From Haliea sp. (GTDB lineage Bacteria > Pseudomonadota > Gammaproteobacteria > Pseudomonadales > Halieaceae), in contig PKDD01000050.1 of assembly GCA_002862465.1 (NCBI GenBank), forward strand, positions 1 to 33,101: a DNA stretch of 33,101 nucleotides, read 5' to 3'. Below the pieces are notes generated by a model. It ran no database searches, was not told the origin of the DNA, and saw only the letters and a list, made by a program, of their open reading frames with translations. The number at the start of each line of letters is the position of its first letter. The stretch's first letter is position 1. Position numbers and translations under genes: made by a program. Of this stretch, positions 1 to 9,416 are shown one piece after another.

Positions 1-255
1 CTCACCGCTCATTACATCAGGGTCAATAATGCCTTTGCGGATGGTGGCGGTAACCTCGCCGCCCGCAAGATAGGCGCCGAGGAATTCAAATATCATCGCG
101 ACCAAAATCGCTTGCTTCAGCGTGAGTGCTTTGGCGCCTACCGATGTCCCCATGGCATTGGCAACATCATTGGCCCCGATTCCCCAGGCCATGAAAAAGC
201 CAAATAAGCAGGCCATTATCAGAAATATACTGCCATATTCCGCAATGATTTCCAT
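1..255 (-). CDS. PiT-family inorganic phosphate transporter, N-terminal part (runs off left edge)
   Basis: Only the first 85 codons are inside the window; the gene continues past base 1. The start ATG is the complement of 253-255. The fragment begins with a hydrophobic segment (about residues 7-25) and then carries [10 protein letters not shown], the signature of the PiT (Pit/PHO4) sodium- or proton-coupled phosphate transporters of the inner membrane. A second hydrophobic stretch follows at about residues 47-65. The gene lies 9 bases downstream of a DUF47 protein on the same strand, the usual regulator-transporter pairing, so both are probably co-transcribed from the 949-1139 region. The family is clear; substrate specificity for phosphate follows from the family and the neighbour. 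Confidence 0.9.
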   Translation of the reverse strand, partial: MEIIAEYGSIFLIMACLFGFFMAWGIGANDVANAMGTSVGAKALTLKQAILVAMIFEFLGAYLAGGEVTATIRKGIIDPDVMSGE

Positions 256-264
256 GGTCTGTCC

Positions 265-948
265 TTATTTTGCCATTAAAATTTGTAGCCGGTCCCCGAC
301 GCTCTCAGCGTCGTCGGCAACGGTGCACATCAAGGTGACAATTTGGTATAAAAACATCACTTCCACCGGCGGCAAGTCAGCCTCTATTTTAAACAATTTT
401 TTTCGCAGTTTTATTGCCATTTTGTCGGTGGTGCCCTCGAGCTTGTCGAGCGTTTTGAGCATCGCTTCAACTCGGCGCACTTCTTCGCGTCCGGTAAACC
501 CTACCTCCAACAGTTCGTCCAGTCCCTGCACCGCACCGAGCGCTTGATGGGACGTTGCAGCGCATGCGGTAGCGAGCTCCATCGCCGCATCTTGCAGCTT
601 CTCGGGGAAACGAATACTGCGGCCTATGATTAGTCCTGCAATATCTTTTGCAGTGTTTGCAACGTGATCCTGAACGCCCACTAAGGTAAGCAAATCACTG
701 CGTGGTACGGGGAGGAAGAGGCTTTTAGGCAGGTTTCGGCGGACGGAGTGTTTGAGTTTGTCTGCGGCTGCTTCTGCTGCGACAATCTCTTTATGAACTT
801 GGCCAGCTTTTTCCCAATCGTCTGCTGCGGTTGCTTGCAGTAAGTCGGGAACCAGCTGTGCGGCCTGATCTGCTAATACCATATGATCTTGTATAGGCCC
901 GATGGGGGAGCGCCCAAATAGAGTGCCTAAAGGGCTGATAATTGCCAT
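265..948 (-). CDS. DUF47/TIGR00153 family phosphate-transport accessory protein (PhoU-like)
   Basis: A 227-residue, mostly helical, charged protein starting MAIISPLGTLFGRSPIGP, typical of the TIGR00153/DUF47 family. These proteins resemble PhoU helical bundles and are nearly always encoded beside PiT transporters, whose activity they are thought to modulate in the cytoplasm. I chose the ATG at 946-948 rather than the in-frame start 48 bases upstream. A GGAG ribosome-binding site lies just before it, and the family normally begins at MAI/MPI. Its stop is 9 bases before the PiT start, so the two form an operon. Metal-binding PhoU-type E/D motifs are not obvious by eye, so binding properties cannot be stated. 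Confidence 0.9.
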   Translation of the reverse strand: MAIISPLGTLFGRSPIGPIQDHMVLADQAAQLVPDLLQATAADDWEKAGQVHKEIVAAEAAADKLKHSVRRNLPKSLFLPVPRSDLLTLVGVQDHVANTAKDIAGLIIGRSIRFPEKLQDAAMELATACAATSHQALGAVQGLDELLEVGFTGREEVRRVEAMLKTLDKLEGTTDKMAIKLRKKLFKIEADLPPVEVMFLYQIVTLMCTVADDAESVGDRLQILMAK

Positions 949-1145
949 GCGTTTAGCTCCTTTTTTTTGACATCGGTCGCTAGTGAAATATACCAATTTT
1001 CCACCGCGACATTTAACACTTTTATCGCGCGATGTTCTAGCCTGTGAAGCGCTTTTTTTTGAACGCGCGAGAGCGTCAGATCCGGCAACACTGTGTTAGC
1101 ATAATTTAACTCAAGAATGTACAAGTTACATTAGGCTTAGTGAAT

Positions 1146-2921
1146 ATGACTAACACGTTTAGCGAGCAACTGTTGGAGCGTCGCCTAAGCCTGTCTGATC
1201 TAGCGCAAGACTTAAAGGCAGACGGACACCTGACGGATGCTGATCTTATCCGCATAGGCTTGTCTAGCAAAGTAAAAATCCACCCGCTGGTTTTTTTGGC
1301 TGATCAGAACCTGCTCGATGCGGCGACCGCCGGCGCGTATCTGACGATGGATCGTCTGTTGGCGTGGCTGAGCGATAAAGTGGGTCAGCCGGTTTATCGA
1401 ATAGATCCGCTGAAAATAAACGTGACAGCGGTCTCAGATGTCATGTCCAAGGCATTTGCCGAACGTCACCATATTCTGGCGCTTGAGGTCAATACCGATG
1501 ACGTTGTCATTGCCAGTGCCGAACCGTTCATGCGCTCGTGGGAGGCCAATCTGGAGCATGTGTTACGTAAGCCGGTTCGCCGTGTGCTAGCAGACCCGCG
1601 GGAAATACTCCGGCATACTGCGGACTTTTACAGTATGGCGGTCTCCGTGCGTGGCGCGCGCAACTACGATCGACCTGCCGGCCCTGCGGGTCTGAGTAAT
1701 CTGGAGCAGATGCTTGAGATCGGTTTTAACAATGAACCTGATGCTAACGATCAGCACATCGTAAATATTGTGGACTGGTTGCTGCAGTATGCCTTTGAGC
1801 AACGTGCCAGCGACATTCACATAGAACCGCGGCGCGATGTGGGGAATGTACGCTTTCGTATTGATGGTGTGTTGCACTCTGTGTATGAGCTGCCGGCGCA
1901 GGTTTGCGCCGCGGTTAGTAGTCGCATCAAAATCCTTGGCCGGATGGATGTCGCCGAGAAACGCCGCCCTCAAGATAGTCGGCTTAAAACGCGTGCCCCA
2001 AGTGGCAGCGAGGTTGAGTTACGACTGTCGACGTTACCGACGGCGTTTGGTGAAAAACTGGTCATGCGTATTTTTGATCCAGACCTCATGCAGCGTAGTT
2101 TCGAGCAGTTGGGCCTGATGGATGTCGACCTACAACATTGGCACGATTTGATTTCATATGGTCACGGTATTGTATTGGTAACCGGGCCGACAGGGTCGGG
2201 CAAGACTACGACGCTGTATTCGACGTTGCGCCAGTTGGCGAAGCCCGAAGTCAACGTATGTACTATCGAAGATCCGATTGAAATGGTGGAGGGCGCCTTC
2301 AACCAGATGCAGGTGAACCACAGCATCAATCTGGATTTTTCAACCGGTGTGCGAGCCCTGATGCGCCAGGATCCTGACATCATTATGGTGGGGGAGATAC
2401 GGGATCTAGAAACCGCAAATATGGCGATACAGGCGGCGTTAACTGGACATTTGGTGCTATCCACGCTGCACACCAATGACTCGCCGAGCTCTATCTCGCG
2501 GCTGCTGGAGTTGGGCGTGCCCGCTTACCTGATTCGCGCTACTGTGCGCGGGATTATGTCGCAACGTTTGGTGCGAATTTTGTGTCAGCACTGCAAGGCT
2601 TTTGACGAGTTAGATCCTGATGCATGGCAACAGTTGACACAGCCCTGGGATGTGCCGCCTCCCGCGCAGATGGCGCACCCGGTGGGCTGTCATAAGTGTC
2701 GAGATACGGGCTATCAAGGACGGCAGGGAATTTATGAAGTTTTGGTAAATAGTCGGTCGGTACAGGCGCACATAATGCCTCAGCTCGATACCTCAGATAT
2801 TCGCGTAGCGGCGATGGCGGAGGGCATGCAAACTCTCCGCCTCAGTGGCGCAGCTCGTGTCGCGCGAGGTGAGACCACCATCGAGGAAGTGATGCGAGTC
2901 GCACCGCAGATGGACAGTTGA
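1146..2921 (+). CDS. GspE/PilB-type secretion ATPase
   Basis: About 591 residues. The N-terminal 160 residues match the GspE/MshE N-terminal fold, and the C-terminal part is a complete hexameric motor ATPase. It carries Walker A GPTGSGKTTT near residue 347, an Asp-box/Walker B DPDIIMVGEIRD near 409, the His box GHLVLSTLHTNDS, and a four-cysteine zinc site (CQHC about 40 residues before CHKC). Such ATPases power type II secretion, type IV pilus or MSHA pilus assembly from the cytoplasmic side. No other secretion or pilin gene is in the window, so the partner system is unknown. Start: ATG at 1146, with AGG at 1133-1135; an in-frame GTG at 1140 is possible. It is followed 28 bases later by glnE on the same strand. 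Confidence 0.9.
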   Translation: MTNTFSEQLLERRLSLSDLAQDLKADGHLTDADLIRIGLSSKVKIHPLVFLADQNLLDAATAGAYLTMDRLLAWLSDKVGQPVYRIDPLKINVTAVSDVMSKAFAERHHILALEVNTDDVVIASAEPFMRSWEANLEHVLRKPVRRVLADPREILRHTADFYSMAVSVRGARNYDRPAGPAGLSNLEQMLEIGFNNEPDANDQHIVNIVDWLLQYAFEQRASDIHIEPRRDVGNVRFRIDGVLHSVYELPAQVCAAVSSRIKILGRMDVAEKRRPQDSRLKTRAPSGSEVELRLSTLPTAFGEKLVMRIFDPDLMQRSFEQLGLMDVDLQHWHDLISYGHGIVLVTGPTGSGKTTTLYSTLRQLAKPEVNVCTIEDPIEMVEGAFNQMQVNHSINLDFSTGVRALMRQDPDIIMVGEIRDLETANMAIQAALTGHLVLSTLHTNDSPSSISRLLELGVPAYLIRATVRGIMSQRLVRILCQHCKAFDELDPDAWQQLTQPWDVPPPAQMAHPVGCHKCRDTGYQGRQGIYEVLVNSRSVQAHIMPQLDTSDIRVAAMAEGMQTLRLSGAARVARGETTIEEVMRVAPQMDS

Positions 2922-2949
2922 GTTGCGGCCGTTGGAACGCTAAGCGGAT

Positions 2950-5835
2950 ATGAACATAGTGACAACAGAGCTGCCCGCATTGCTCGCCAGAGAGGCTCAG
3001 CGAGCATGGCAGCATATTCTAGCGTCCGCAGATGAAGCGCTTGCCAATGCGCTGACCGAGGCGTTGACGGGCGCTCCCGAAGCATTGCAACTGCCTCGTA
3101 TTTTAGCCTGCAGCCCCTTCATCGCGGATATGCTGCGACGCAAGCCCAAATTGTTATTAGATCTTGTTGTCGGTGGCCAGTTGCAACGGCCTCTGGGTGA
3201 CGCTGAATTCAGTGATGAATTGCATCGCCTGTTGTGCCGTGATGGCGCTGAGTTGGCGCCGATTCTGAGACAATATCGTGCGCGACATATGCTGCGAATT
3301 GTGTGGCGCGACTTTAGTCGCCTAGCCGACACTCAGGAGACGGTGCGAGATACTTCGCTGCTAGCCGATGCGACTATCGTAGAGGCCGTGACGATATCTC
3401 AGAGAGAACTGGAGCATCGCCACGGTTTGCCTGTAGGACGAGACAGCGGTGAAGCGCAGCAGTTGATAGTGTTGGCTATGGGTAAGCTAGGCGCGCAAGA
3501 GCTGAACGTCTCCTCTGATATCGACTTAATATTTGTGTATCCGGAGGGGGGGCAGACCAGCAGCAAAGAACACGCTGTCAGTAATGAGGAGTTTTTTACC
3601 AAAGTAGGCCGCGCCGTGATCAGCGTGCTCGATCAGGTGACGACTGAGGGTTTCGTGTTTCGGGTAGATATGCGCCTGCGGCCTTATGGGGAAAGCGGAG
3701 CCTTGGTGCATAATTTCGCAGCGCTTGAAAGTTATTATCAGAACCAGGGCCGCGATTGGGAGCGCTATGCGATGATCAAGGCGCGGCCTGTTACAGGCAG
3801 CCCGCAGCAGACTGCAGAGTTGATGGCGCTGCTGCGTCCGTTTGTTTATCGTCGCTATGTGGACTTCGGCGCGATACAAAGTTTGCGCGGCATGAAGCGG
3901 ATGATTAGCACCGAGGTCCGTCGCAGAGGGTTACAGAATAATGTGAAGTTGGGACACGGTGGTATTCGCGAGGTTGAGTTTATTGCCCAGTGTTTTCAGC
4001 TAATTCGTGGCGGGCGTGATCTTGGCCTGCAGCAGCGCGAATTGCTACCGATATTGGACGAATGCGTCACCTTGGGTTGTCTGCCCGCACCAGTCGCGTC
4101 AGAACTCCGTGCCTCCTACCTGTTTTTGCGTGACAGTGAGCATGCTATTCAGGGCTATCAGGATAAGCAGAGCCAAGATTTGCCGCAGTCGGAATTGCCG
4201 CGCGCTGCGCTGGCAGAGGTGATGGGATACGTTTCATGGGAGCAATATAAAGCAGCATTGGCGGCCTGTCGTCAGGCCGTGGCTGGGCACTTTACGGCGC
4301 TGATTGCAGATCCTGAGGAGGATGCCGAAGCTGCAGACGACGCGGTGTCGCTGTGGGGTCCAGGGTTGAGTGAGCAGGCGCTGCATGATCTAGGATATCG
4401 GCAGGGGTCTGAAACGTACAAAGCATTACAGGTATTGCAGCAGAGTCCTCGCATTGCAACACTGCAAATTCAGGGCCGCGACCGCCTGCAGCAGTTCATG
4501 CCTCAATTACTGCGCGCGTGCGCCGATATGGCAGCTCCCGATTTAGCCTTGCAAAGGGTTTTACCTCTGGTCACCGCTATTGTGCGCCGCAGCGCCTATC
4601 TGGTTATGTTGCTCGAAAACCCGCCCGCCCTCGTTGATCTTGCGACATTATGCGGCGCTAGCCCTTGGATTGCCGAGCAAATAGCGCGAACCCCGGTGTT
4701 GCTCGATGAGCTTTTAGACAGGGCAAGTCTTTACACTGCACCTGACAAGGATTTGTTGCGTGATGAACTGCGTCAACAGGTAGCGCGTCTGGGCGTGGAT
4801 GACCTCGAAGCGCAGATGGACGCCCTGCGCTATTTTAAGGCCTCGCATGTGCTGCGGGTCGCAGCAAGCGAGTTGGTAGGCCGCTTGCCATTGATGCAAG
4901 TCAGCGACAAGCTAACGTGGATTGCTGAAGTGATATTAGAGGAAGTACTAGCCGTCGCCTGGGCGGGTTTGACAAAAAAGTATGGGCAACCCTGCCGCGA
5001 TGACGCTGGTGTCGGCTTCGCGATTTTTGGCTATGGTAAATTAGGTGGCGTTGAACTCAGTTATAGCTCAGACCTAGATCTGGTGTTTATCTATGACGCT
5101 GCCAAAGGCGGGGCAACAGACGGCGCTAACAGTATTGACAATGCAGTATTTTATACGCGCTTAGGCCAGCGCATGATTCAGATTATCGAAACGCAGATGA
5201 CTATGGGCCAGTTGTATGAGGTGGATATGCGGCTGCGACCCTCTGGCGATTCGGGCATGTTGGTGAATACCGTTCAGAGCTTCAGTCGCTATCAGCAGGA
5301 CTCTGCCTGGACTTGGGAGCATCAGGCCTTGGTGCGAGCGCGTTTTGTTGCGGGCGATCCAGAGGTCGCGTCGGAGGTCAATGCTTTGCGCCGGAATATT
5401 CTTTCCGAGCCTCGCGATGAGGCCTCTCTGGCGCGAGAGGTGCACGCGATGCGGGAAAAGATGCGTGAGCACTTACTACCATATGAACTCCTGAAAGATG
5501 GGGAATTTCACCTAAAACAGGGCGTAGGAGGTATCGTTGATATTGAATTTATGGTGCAATACGCAGTCTTGACTTGGTCTCATCGCGTGCCTGCACTGGC
5601 GCGATGGTCTGACAACGTGCGCATACTGGAGGCCTTGGGGCAAGAAGGTTTGTTTGAGCAGCAAGAGTGTGAAGCGCTTATCCAAGCCTATCTGATCTAT
5701 CGCTCCGCTGCCCATCAACTTTCCTTACAACAGCAGCCCGAGATTTCTCCTGCAGGCAGCTTTATGCAGGAGCGGGCTGCAGTTAGCGCCAAGTGGCAGC
5801 AACTATTTGCGCCCTACCAAAATAAAACAACGTAA
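2950..5835 (+). CDS. glnE: Bifunctional glutamine synthetase adenylyltransferase/deadenylase
   Basis: 961 residues, close to the 946 of E. coli GlnE. The protein has two nucleotidyltransferase domains, each with the G-K-L-G...S-S-D-[IL]-D-L motif: MGKLGAQELNVSSDIDL near residue 178 (deadenylylase half) and YGKLGGVELSYSSDLDL near 696 (adenylylase half). Each is followed by the RPxGxSG element (MRLRPYGESG and MRLRPSGDSG) and by a GlnD-UR-type helical region (GGIREVEFIAQ and GGIVDIEFMVQ). GlnE adjusts glutamine synthetase activity to nitrogen status under PII control. No weak or missing catalytic residue was seen. It is followed 20 bases later by ilvE, the same order as in Pseudomonas. Confidence 0.97.
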   Translation: MNIVTTELPALLAREAQRAWQHILASADEALANALTEALTGAPEALQLPRILACSPFIADMLRRKPKLLLDLVVGGQLQRPLGDAEFSDELHRLLCRDGAELAPILRQYRARHMLRIVWRDFSRLADTQETVRDTSLLADATIVEAVTISQRELEHRHGLPVGRDSGEAQQLIVLAMGKLGAQELNVSSDIDLIFVYPEGGQTSSKEHAVSNEEFFTKVGRAVISVLDQVTTEGFVFRVDMRLRPYGESGALVHNFAALESYYQNQGRDWERYAMIKARPVTGSPQQTAELMALLRPFVYRRYVDFGAIQSLRGMKRMISTEVRRRGLQNNVKLGHGGIREVEFIAQCFQLIRGGRDLGLQQRELLPILDECVTLGCLPAPVASELRASYLFLRDSEHAIQGYQDKQSQDLPQSELPRAALAEVMGYVSWEQYKAALAACRQAVAGHFTALIADPEEDAEAADDAVSLWGPGLSEQALHDLGYRQGSETYKALQVLQQSPRIATLQIQGRDRLQQFMPQLLRACADMAAPDLALQRVLPLVTAIVRRSAYLVMLLENPPALVDLATLCGASPWIAEQIARTPVLLDELLDRASLYTAPDKDLLRDELRQQVARLGVDDLEAQMDALRYFKASHVLRVAASELVGRLPLMQVSDKLTWIAEVILEEVLAVAWAGLTKKYGQPCRDDAGVGFAIFGYGKLGGVELSYSSDLDLVFIYDAAKGGATDGANSIDNAVFYTRLGQRMIQIIETQMTMGQLYEVDMRLRPSGDSGMLVNTVQSFSRYQQDSAWTWEHQALVRARFVAGDPEVASEVNALRRNILSEPRDEASLAREVHAMREKMREHLLPYELLKDGEFHLKQGVGGIVDIEFMVQYAVLTWSHRVPALARWSDNVRILEALGQEGLFEQQECEALIQAYLIYRSAAHQLSLQQQPEISPAGSFMQERAAVSAKWQQLFAPYQNKTT

Positions 5836-5855
5836 AAATAGATAGGAGTGATGTG

Positions 5856-6782
5856 ATGAGTTTGGCCGATCGTGATGGTCTTATCTGGATGGATGGAGAG
5901 ATGGTTCCTTGGCGCGAGGCTAAGGTGCATGTGCTGACGCATACGTTTCACTATGGTCTGGGCGTGTTTGAAGGGGTGCGGGCTTATAAGACAAAGGACA
6001 AAGGCACCTGCATATTTCGTTTGCAGGAGCATACGGATCGGTTGTTTAACTCGGCTCATATTCTGCGCATGGCTATGCCCTTTGATAAGGAGACCCTGAT
6101 CCAGGCGCAGAAAGATGTGGTGCGATTGAACGGGCTTGAAGAGGGCTATTTGCGTCCCATGTGTTTTTACGGTTCTGAGGGCATGGGCTTGCGGGCAGAC
6201 AAGCTGGAAACACACGTAATGATTGCCGCTTGGGAGTGGCCTTCCTACATGGACCCCGAGGCCCGAGATCGCGGTATTAAGGTGCGAACTTCGTCCTTCA
6301 CTCGGCATCATGTCAACATATCAATGTGCAAGGCTAAGGCCAACGGCAATTATATCAACTCTATGCTAGCGTTGCGCGAGGCCCTCGACAGCGGCGCGGA
6401 AGAGGCATTGCTCTTGGACAACGAAGGCTATGTTGCAGAGGGTAGCGGGGAAAACTTCTTTCTTGTTCGGGGCGACAAAATTTATACGCCAGAGCTGACC
6501 TCTTGTCTGGAAGGCATCACACGGGATGCGATATTTGTTTTAGCCGCCGAGTTGGGCTACCAAGTGCAGGAAAGACGCATCACCCGCGACGAAGTTTACA
6601 TTGCGGATGAGGCCTTCTTTACCGGAACGGCTGCTGAGGTAGTCCCTATTCGCGAACTCGATGGCCGCACTATCGGCAACGGCGCTCGCGGTCCTTTGAC
6701 GGAAAAATTGCAGGCCATGTATTTTGATTCGGTGCGCGGTTATCGTAGTGAAAACAACCAGTGGCTAGCGCCGGTGGTTTGA
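5856..6782 (+). CDS. ilvE: Branched-chain amino acid aminotransferase
   Basis: 308 residues, a fold-type IV PLP aminotransferase of the IlvE/D-alanine transaminase family. Visible signatures are FHYGLGVFEGVRAY near the N terminus, the PLP lysine in CKAKANGNYINS (K161), the family motif with EGSGENFF, and TGTAAEVVPI near the C terminus. It transfers the amino group between glutamate and the keto acids of leucine, isoleucine and valine. I chose the ATG at 5856, which has TAGGAG 7 bases upstream; a GTG directly before it (5853) is also in frame. It sits immediately downstream of glnE and is probably co-transcribed. Confidence 0.96.
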   Translation: MSLADRDGLIWMDGEMVPWREAKVHVLTHTFHYGLGVFEGVRAYKTKDKGTCIFRLQEHTDRLFNSAHILRMAMPFDKETLIQAQKDVVRLNGLEEGYLRPMCFYGSEGMGLRADKLETHVMIAAWEWPSYMDPEARDRGIKVRTSSFTRHHVNISMCKAKANGNYINSMLALREALDSGAEEALLLDNEGYVAEGSGENFFLVRGDKIYTPELTSCLEGITRDAIFVLAAELGYQVQERRITRDEVYIADEAFFTGTAAEVVPIRELDGRTIGNGARGPLTEKLQAMYFDSVRGYRSENNQWLAPVV

Positions 6783-6855
6783 TTGCAGACGTGTTATGTT
6801 CGCTACCTATCGGCAATCGCTTGCTATCGCACCGACAGATAGAGACTAAAGCGTG

Positions 6856-7734
6856 ATGCAAAAAGTGTTGGTTGTCGGCGCAGGCGGGCAGTTAGGGCAA
6901 GAACTGCAGCGCACCTCTGGAGCTACTATCGACTGCCTGCCTATGACGCGAGCGGAGCTTGATATAGCCGATTTGCACGCTGTGACTCAGCGCCTCGCAG
7001 AGGTGGCGCCGCATCTAGTGGTCAATGCCGCCGCTTATACCGCAGTCGATAAGGCAGAGTCGGATGTTGAAGCAGCCCAGCGCGGAAACGTTGCAGGGCC
7101 TCTTGCGCTGGCGCAGGCCTGCGCCCAAAAAGGCGCAAGGTTAATTCACCTTTCTACCGACTTCGTATTCGATGGAGGCGCGTCTCAGCCTTACAAACCC
7201 GATGCCGCCACCGGGCCATTAAGTGAGTATGGCCGTAGCAAACGTGCTGGAGAACTCGCAGTACAAAGCGTCCTGCCTGAAGCGGTTATTCTGCGCACCG
7301 GTTGGGTGTATTCAAGTTATGGCAGCAATTTTGTCAAAACCATGTTGCGCTTGATGCGAGAGAGGGGCGAACTTGCTGTCGTGGCCGATCAGATTGGCAC
7401 GCCCACCTGGGCGCACGGCTTGGCCGAAGTGGTCTGGGCTTTCGCTGCAAGGCCTGAATTGACTGGTGTTTATCATTGGAGCGATGGCGGTTTCTGTAGT
7501 TGGTATGACTTCGCGGTTGCTATCGCCGAGGAGGCGCTTGCGCTAGATTTGTTGACGACGCCCGTTAACATTCGGCCGATTGCGGCGGTAGAGTATTCCA
7601 CACCGGCGCCTCGGCCTGCCTACAGCGTGCTCGACAAGACCAGCAGTTGGCGCGATGTTGCGATGGTGAGCGCCCATTGGCGTCAGCAACTGCGGGCGAT
7701 GCTCGAAGACTATAAGGTGCGAAACGATGGGTAA
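6856..7734 (+). CDS. rfbD: dTDP-4-dehydrorhamnose reductase
   Basis: 292 residues, an extended SDR enzyme that performs the last, NAD(P)H-dependent step of dTDP-L-rhamnose synthesis. The N-terminal Rossmann motif GAGGQLGQEL is the characteristic RfbD form. NAAAYTAVDKAE, the substrate-side STDFVFDG and the catalytic YGRSKRAGE (Tyr-x-x-x-Lys) follow in order. The start is the ATG at 6856; an in-frame GTG sits just before it. The 3' end overlaps rfbB by 8 bases, indicating translational coupling. The upstream gap after ilvE is about 73 bases and could hold a promoter, but none is clear. Confidence 0.95.
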   Translation: MQKVLVVGAGGQLGQELQRTSGATIDCLPMTRAELDIADLHAVTQRLAEVAPHLVVNAAAYTAVDKAESDVEAAQRGNVAGPLALAQACAQKGARLIHLSTDFVFDGGASQPYKPDAATGPLSEYGRSKRAGELAVQSVLPEAVILRTGWVYSSYGSNFVKTMLRLMRERGELAVVADQIGTPTWAHGLAEVVWAFAARPELTGVYHWSDGGFCSWYDFAVAIAEEALALDLLTTPVNIRPIAAVEYSTPAPRPAYSVLDKTSSWRDVAMVSAHWRQQLRAMLEDYKVRNDG

Positions 7735-8794
7735 ATCTCTGTTGGTAACGGGGGCAGCCGGATTTATCGGCGCTAACTTTGTTCATCATTGGATGCGAAA
7801 TCACCCCGAGGATAGCGTGGTGGCCTATGACGCACTTACCTATGCCGGCAATCAGGCCAACCTCGATGGGTTGCGCGATAATAGGCGATTCAATTTTGTC
7901 CATGCTGATATCTGCGACGATGCGCAAGTGTTGCAAACGTTGCGTGCGCACAATATTGATACCGTGGTGCATTTTGCTGCTGAAAGCCATGTAGACCGCT
8001 CGATCACCGGGCCTGACGCGTTTATTGAAACCAATGTGATGGGTACACATTCGCTGCTCAAGGCCGCGCGCGAGCATTGGCTGTCAACGGATGAGCCGCG
8101 GCCGCATCGATTTCACCATGTGTCGACCGATGAGGTCTACGGTTCGCTCAGTATTGACGCACCGGGTTTTCATGAGCAACAGAAATATGAACCGAATTCA
8201 CCGTATTCGGCAAGCAAGGCGGCCTCCGATCATCTCGTGCGTGCTTACCATCACACCTACGGCCTGCAGGTTAGCACTAGCAATTGCTCCAATAATTATG
8301 GACCCTACCACTTTCCAGAAAAGTTGATCCCTTTGTGCATTACCAACATTCTGCGCGGGCTTCCTCTGCCAGTTTATGGTGACGGTAGTAACATTCGAGA
8401 CTGGTTGTATGTAGAGGATCACTGTCGGGGCATAGAACTGGTATTGCATCGCGGCCAGGTCGGTGAAACGTACAATATTGGCGGTAATAATGAGTGGAAT
8501 AACCTGGACATCGTCCATTTGTTGTGTGATCAGATGGATGCGCGCTTTGTTGCAGACCCATCACTGGCGCAACACTTTCCTGATGCGCCGGGTGCCAATG
8601 GCAGCAGTGCGCGTGAACTCATTGTCTTCGTAGAGGACAGGGCTGGGCACGATTGGCGCTATGCAATCGATGCCGGCAGAATCAGCCGCGAACTTGGGTA
8701 TACACCCCACGAAAGTTTTGAAACCGGTTTACAGCTTACGCTGGACTGGTATTTGGCCAATGAGCCATGGTGGACCCCGCTGCTTGTTGGCTGA
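7727..8794 (+). CDS. rfbB: dTDP-glucose 4,6-dehydratase
   Basis: 355 residues, an NAD-dependent extended SDR that converts dTDP-D-glucose to dTDP-4-keto-6-deoxyglucose, the second step of the dTDP-rhamnose pathway. Signatures: GAAGFIGANFVHHW at the N terminus, AAESHVDRSI, the active-site HVSTDEVYGSL, and YSASKAASDHLVRAY with the catalytic Tyr and Lys. The substrate loop NCSNNYGPYHFPEKLIP follows. The ATG at 7727 has AAGG upstream inside rfbD. Immediately after the stop is a 7-bp stem hairpin (8795-8821). The downstream rfbC-rfbA pair converges on this gene from the other strand. Confidence 0.96.
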   Translation: MGKSLLVTGAAGFIGANFVHHWMRNHPEDSVVAYDALTYAGNQANLDGLRDNRRFNFVHADICDDAQVLQTLRAHNIDTVVHFAAESHVDRSITGPDAFIETNVMGTHSLLKAAREHWLSTDEPRPHRFHHVSTDEVYGSLSIDAPGFHEQQKYEPNSPYSASKAASDHLVRAYHHTYGLQVSTSNCSNNYGPYHFPEKLIPLCITNILRGLPLPVYGDGSNIRDWLYVEDHCRGIELVLHRGQVGETYNIGGNNEWNNLDIVHLLCDQMDARFVADPSLAQHFPDAPGANGSSARELIVFVEDRAGHDWRYAIDAGRISRELGYTPHESFETGLQLTLDWYLANEPWWTPLLVG

Positions 8795-8821
8795 CCTGCG
8801 AGTATCTCCATGAGTCGCAGG
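8795..8821. terminator. Hairpin between convergent rfbB and rfbC (terminator-like, no T tract)
   Basis: A perfect 7-bp inverted repeat, CCTGCGA at 8795-8801 and TCGCAGG at 8815-8821, starts at the base after the rfbB stop codon. The 13-base loop can extend the stem with CTC/GAG after a 4-base bulge. It lies in the 73-base gap between convergent genes, where a bidirectional terminator would be expected. No run of T follows on either strand, so it may instead protect transcript 3' ends. Confidence 0.35.
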
Positions 8822-8867
8822 CTGGAATAAGATCGTGCAAGCTTGTTACACCGCGATGCGACAACAC

Positions 8868-9416
8868 TTAGCTGAAACGGGGCGTCTCGTTCCAGTTCAT
8901 TCCTTGGGTATCCTTGGCCGATAATTGTGGGTTCTCTCCACCGGGCAACGGCCACTGAACTCCCACCGTAGGATCATTCCAAGCCAGAACCTGCTCACTG
9001 GCAGGATGATAAATATCGGTGCATTTGTAAACAAAATCGGCGTACTCGGAGGTGACATAGAAGCCATGGGCAAACCCGGGTGGAACCCAGAGCATTTGCG
9101 GGTTTTCTGCGTTGAGGCTGACCCCGAACCACTGCCCAAGCGTAGGGGAGCTGCTTCTGAGGTCTACAACGACATCGAATATCTCACCGGATGTCACGCG
9201 CACTAGCTTGCCTTGAGTGTGCTCAGTTTGAAAGTGTAGTCCTCTTAATATGCCGCGACCTGAACGACTGTGATTGTCTTGCACAAAATTGAGGTTGAAA
9301 CCGGCCTTGCGAAACGTCTCAATATTCCAGGTCTCCATAAAAAACCCCCGTTGGTCGCCCAAAACGGTTGGTTCTATCAGGTACACGTCCTGCAAGGGTG
9401 TTTTAAAAAACTTCAT
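8868..9416 (-). CDS. rfbC: dTDP-4-dehydrorhamnose 3,5-epimerase
   Basis: 182 residues, the usual size of RmlC/RfbC, a cupin-fold epimerase acting on dTDP-4-keto-6-deoxyglucose. The N terminus has the family pattern [16 protein letters not shown], followed by [20 protein letters not shown] with the catalytic His in [19 protein letters not shown] and [10 protein letters not shown] complete the cupin core. Its start overlaps the end of rfbA by 4 bases (ATGA), so it is the second gene of an rfbA-rfbC operon. This operon runs towards rfbB from the opposite direction. Confidence 0.96.
   Translation of the reverse strand: MKFFKTPLQDVYLIEPTVLGDQRGFFMETWNIETFRKAGFNLNFVQDNHSRSGRGILRGLHFQTEHTQGKLVRVTSGEIFDVVVDLRSSSPTLGQWFGVSLNAENPQMLWVPPGFAHGFYVTSEYADFVYKCTDIYHPASEQVLAWNDPTVGVQWPLPGGENPQLSAKDTQGMNWNETPRFS

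Noticed and set aside
5814-6311. 165-codon open frame on the minus strand
   Set aside because: It lies opposite ilvE, whose motifs are unambiguous, and its translation shows no recognizable pattern; it is a shadow frame.
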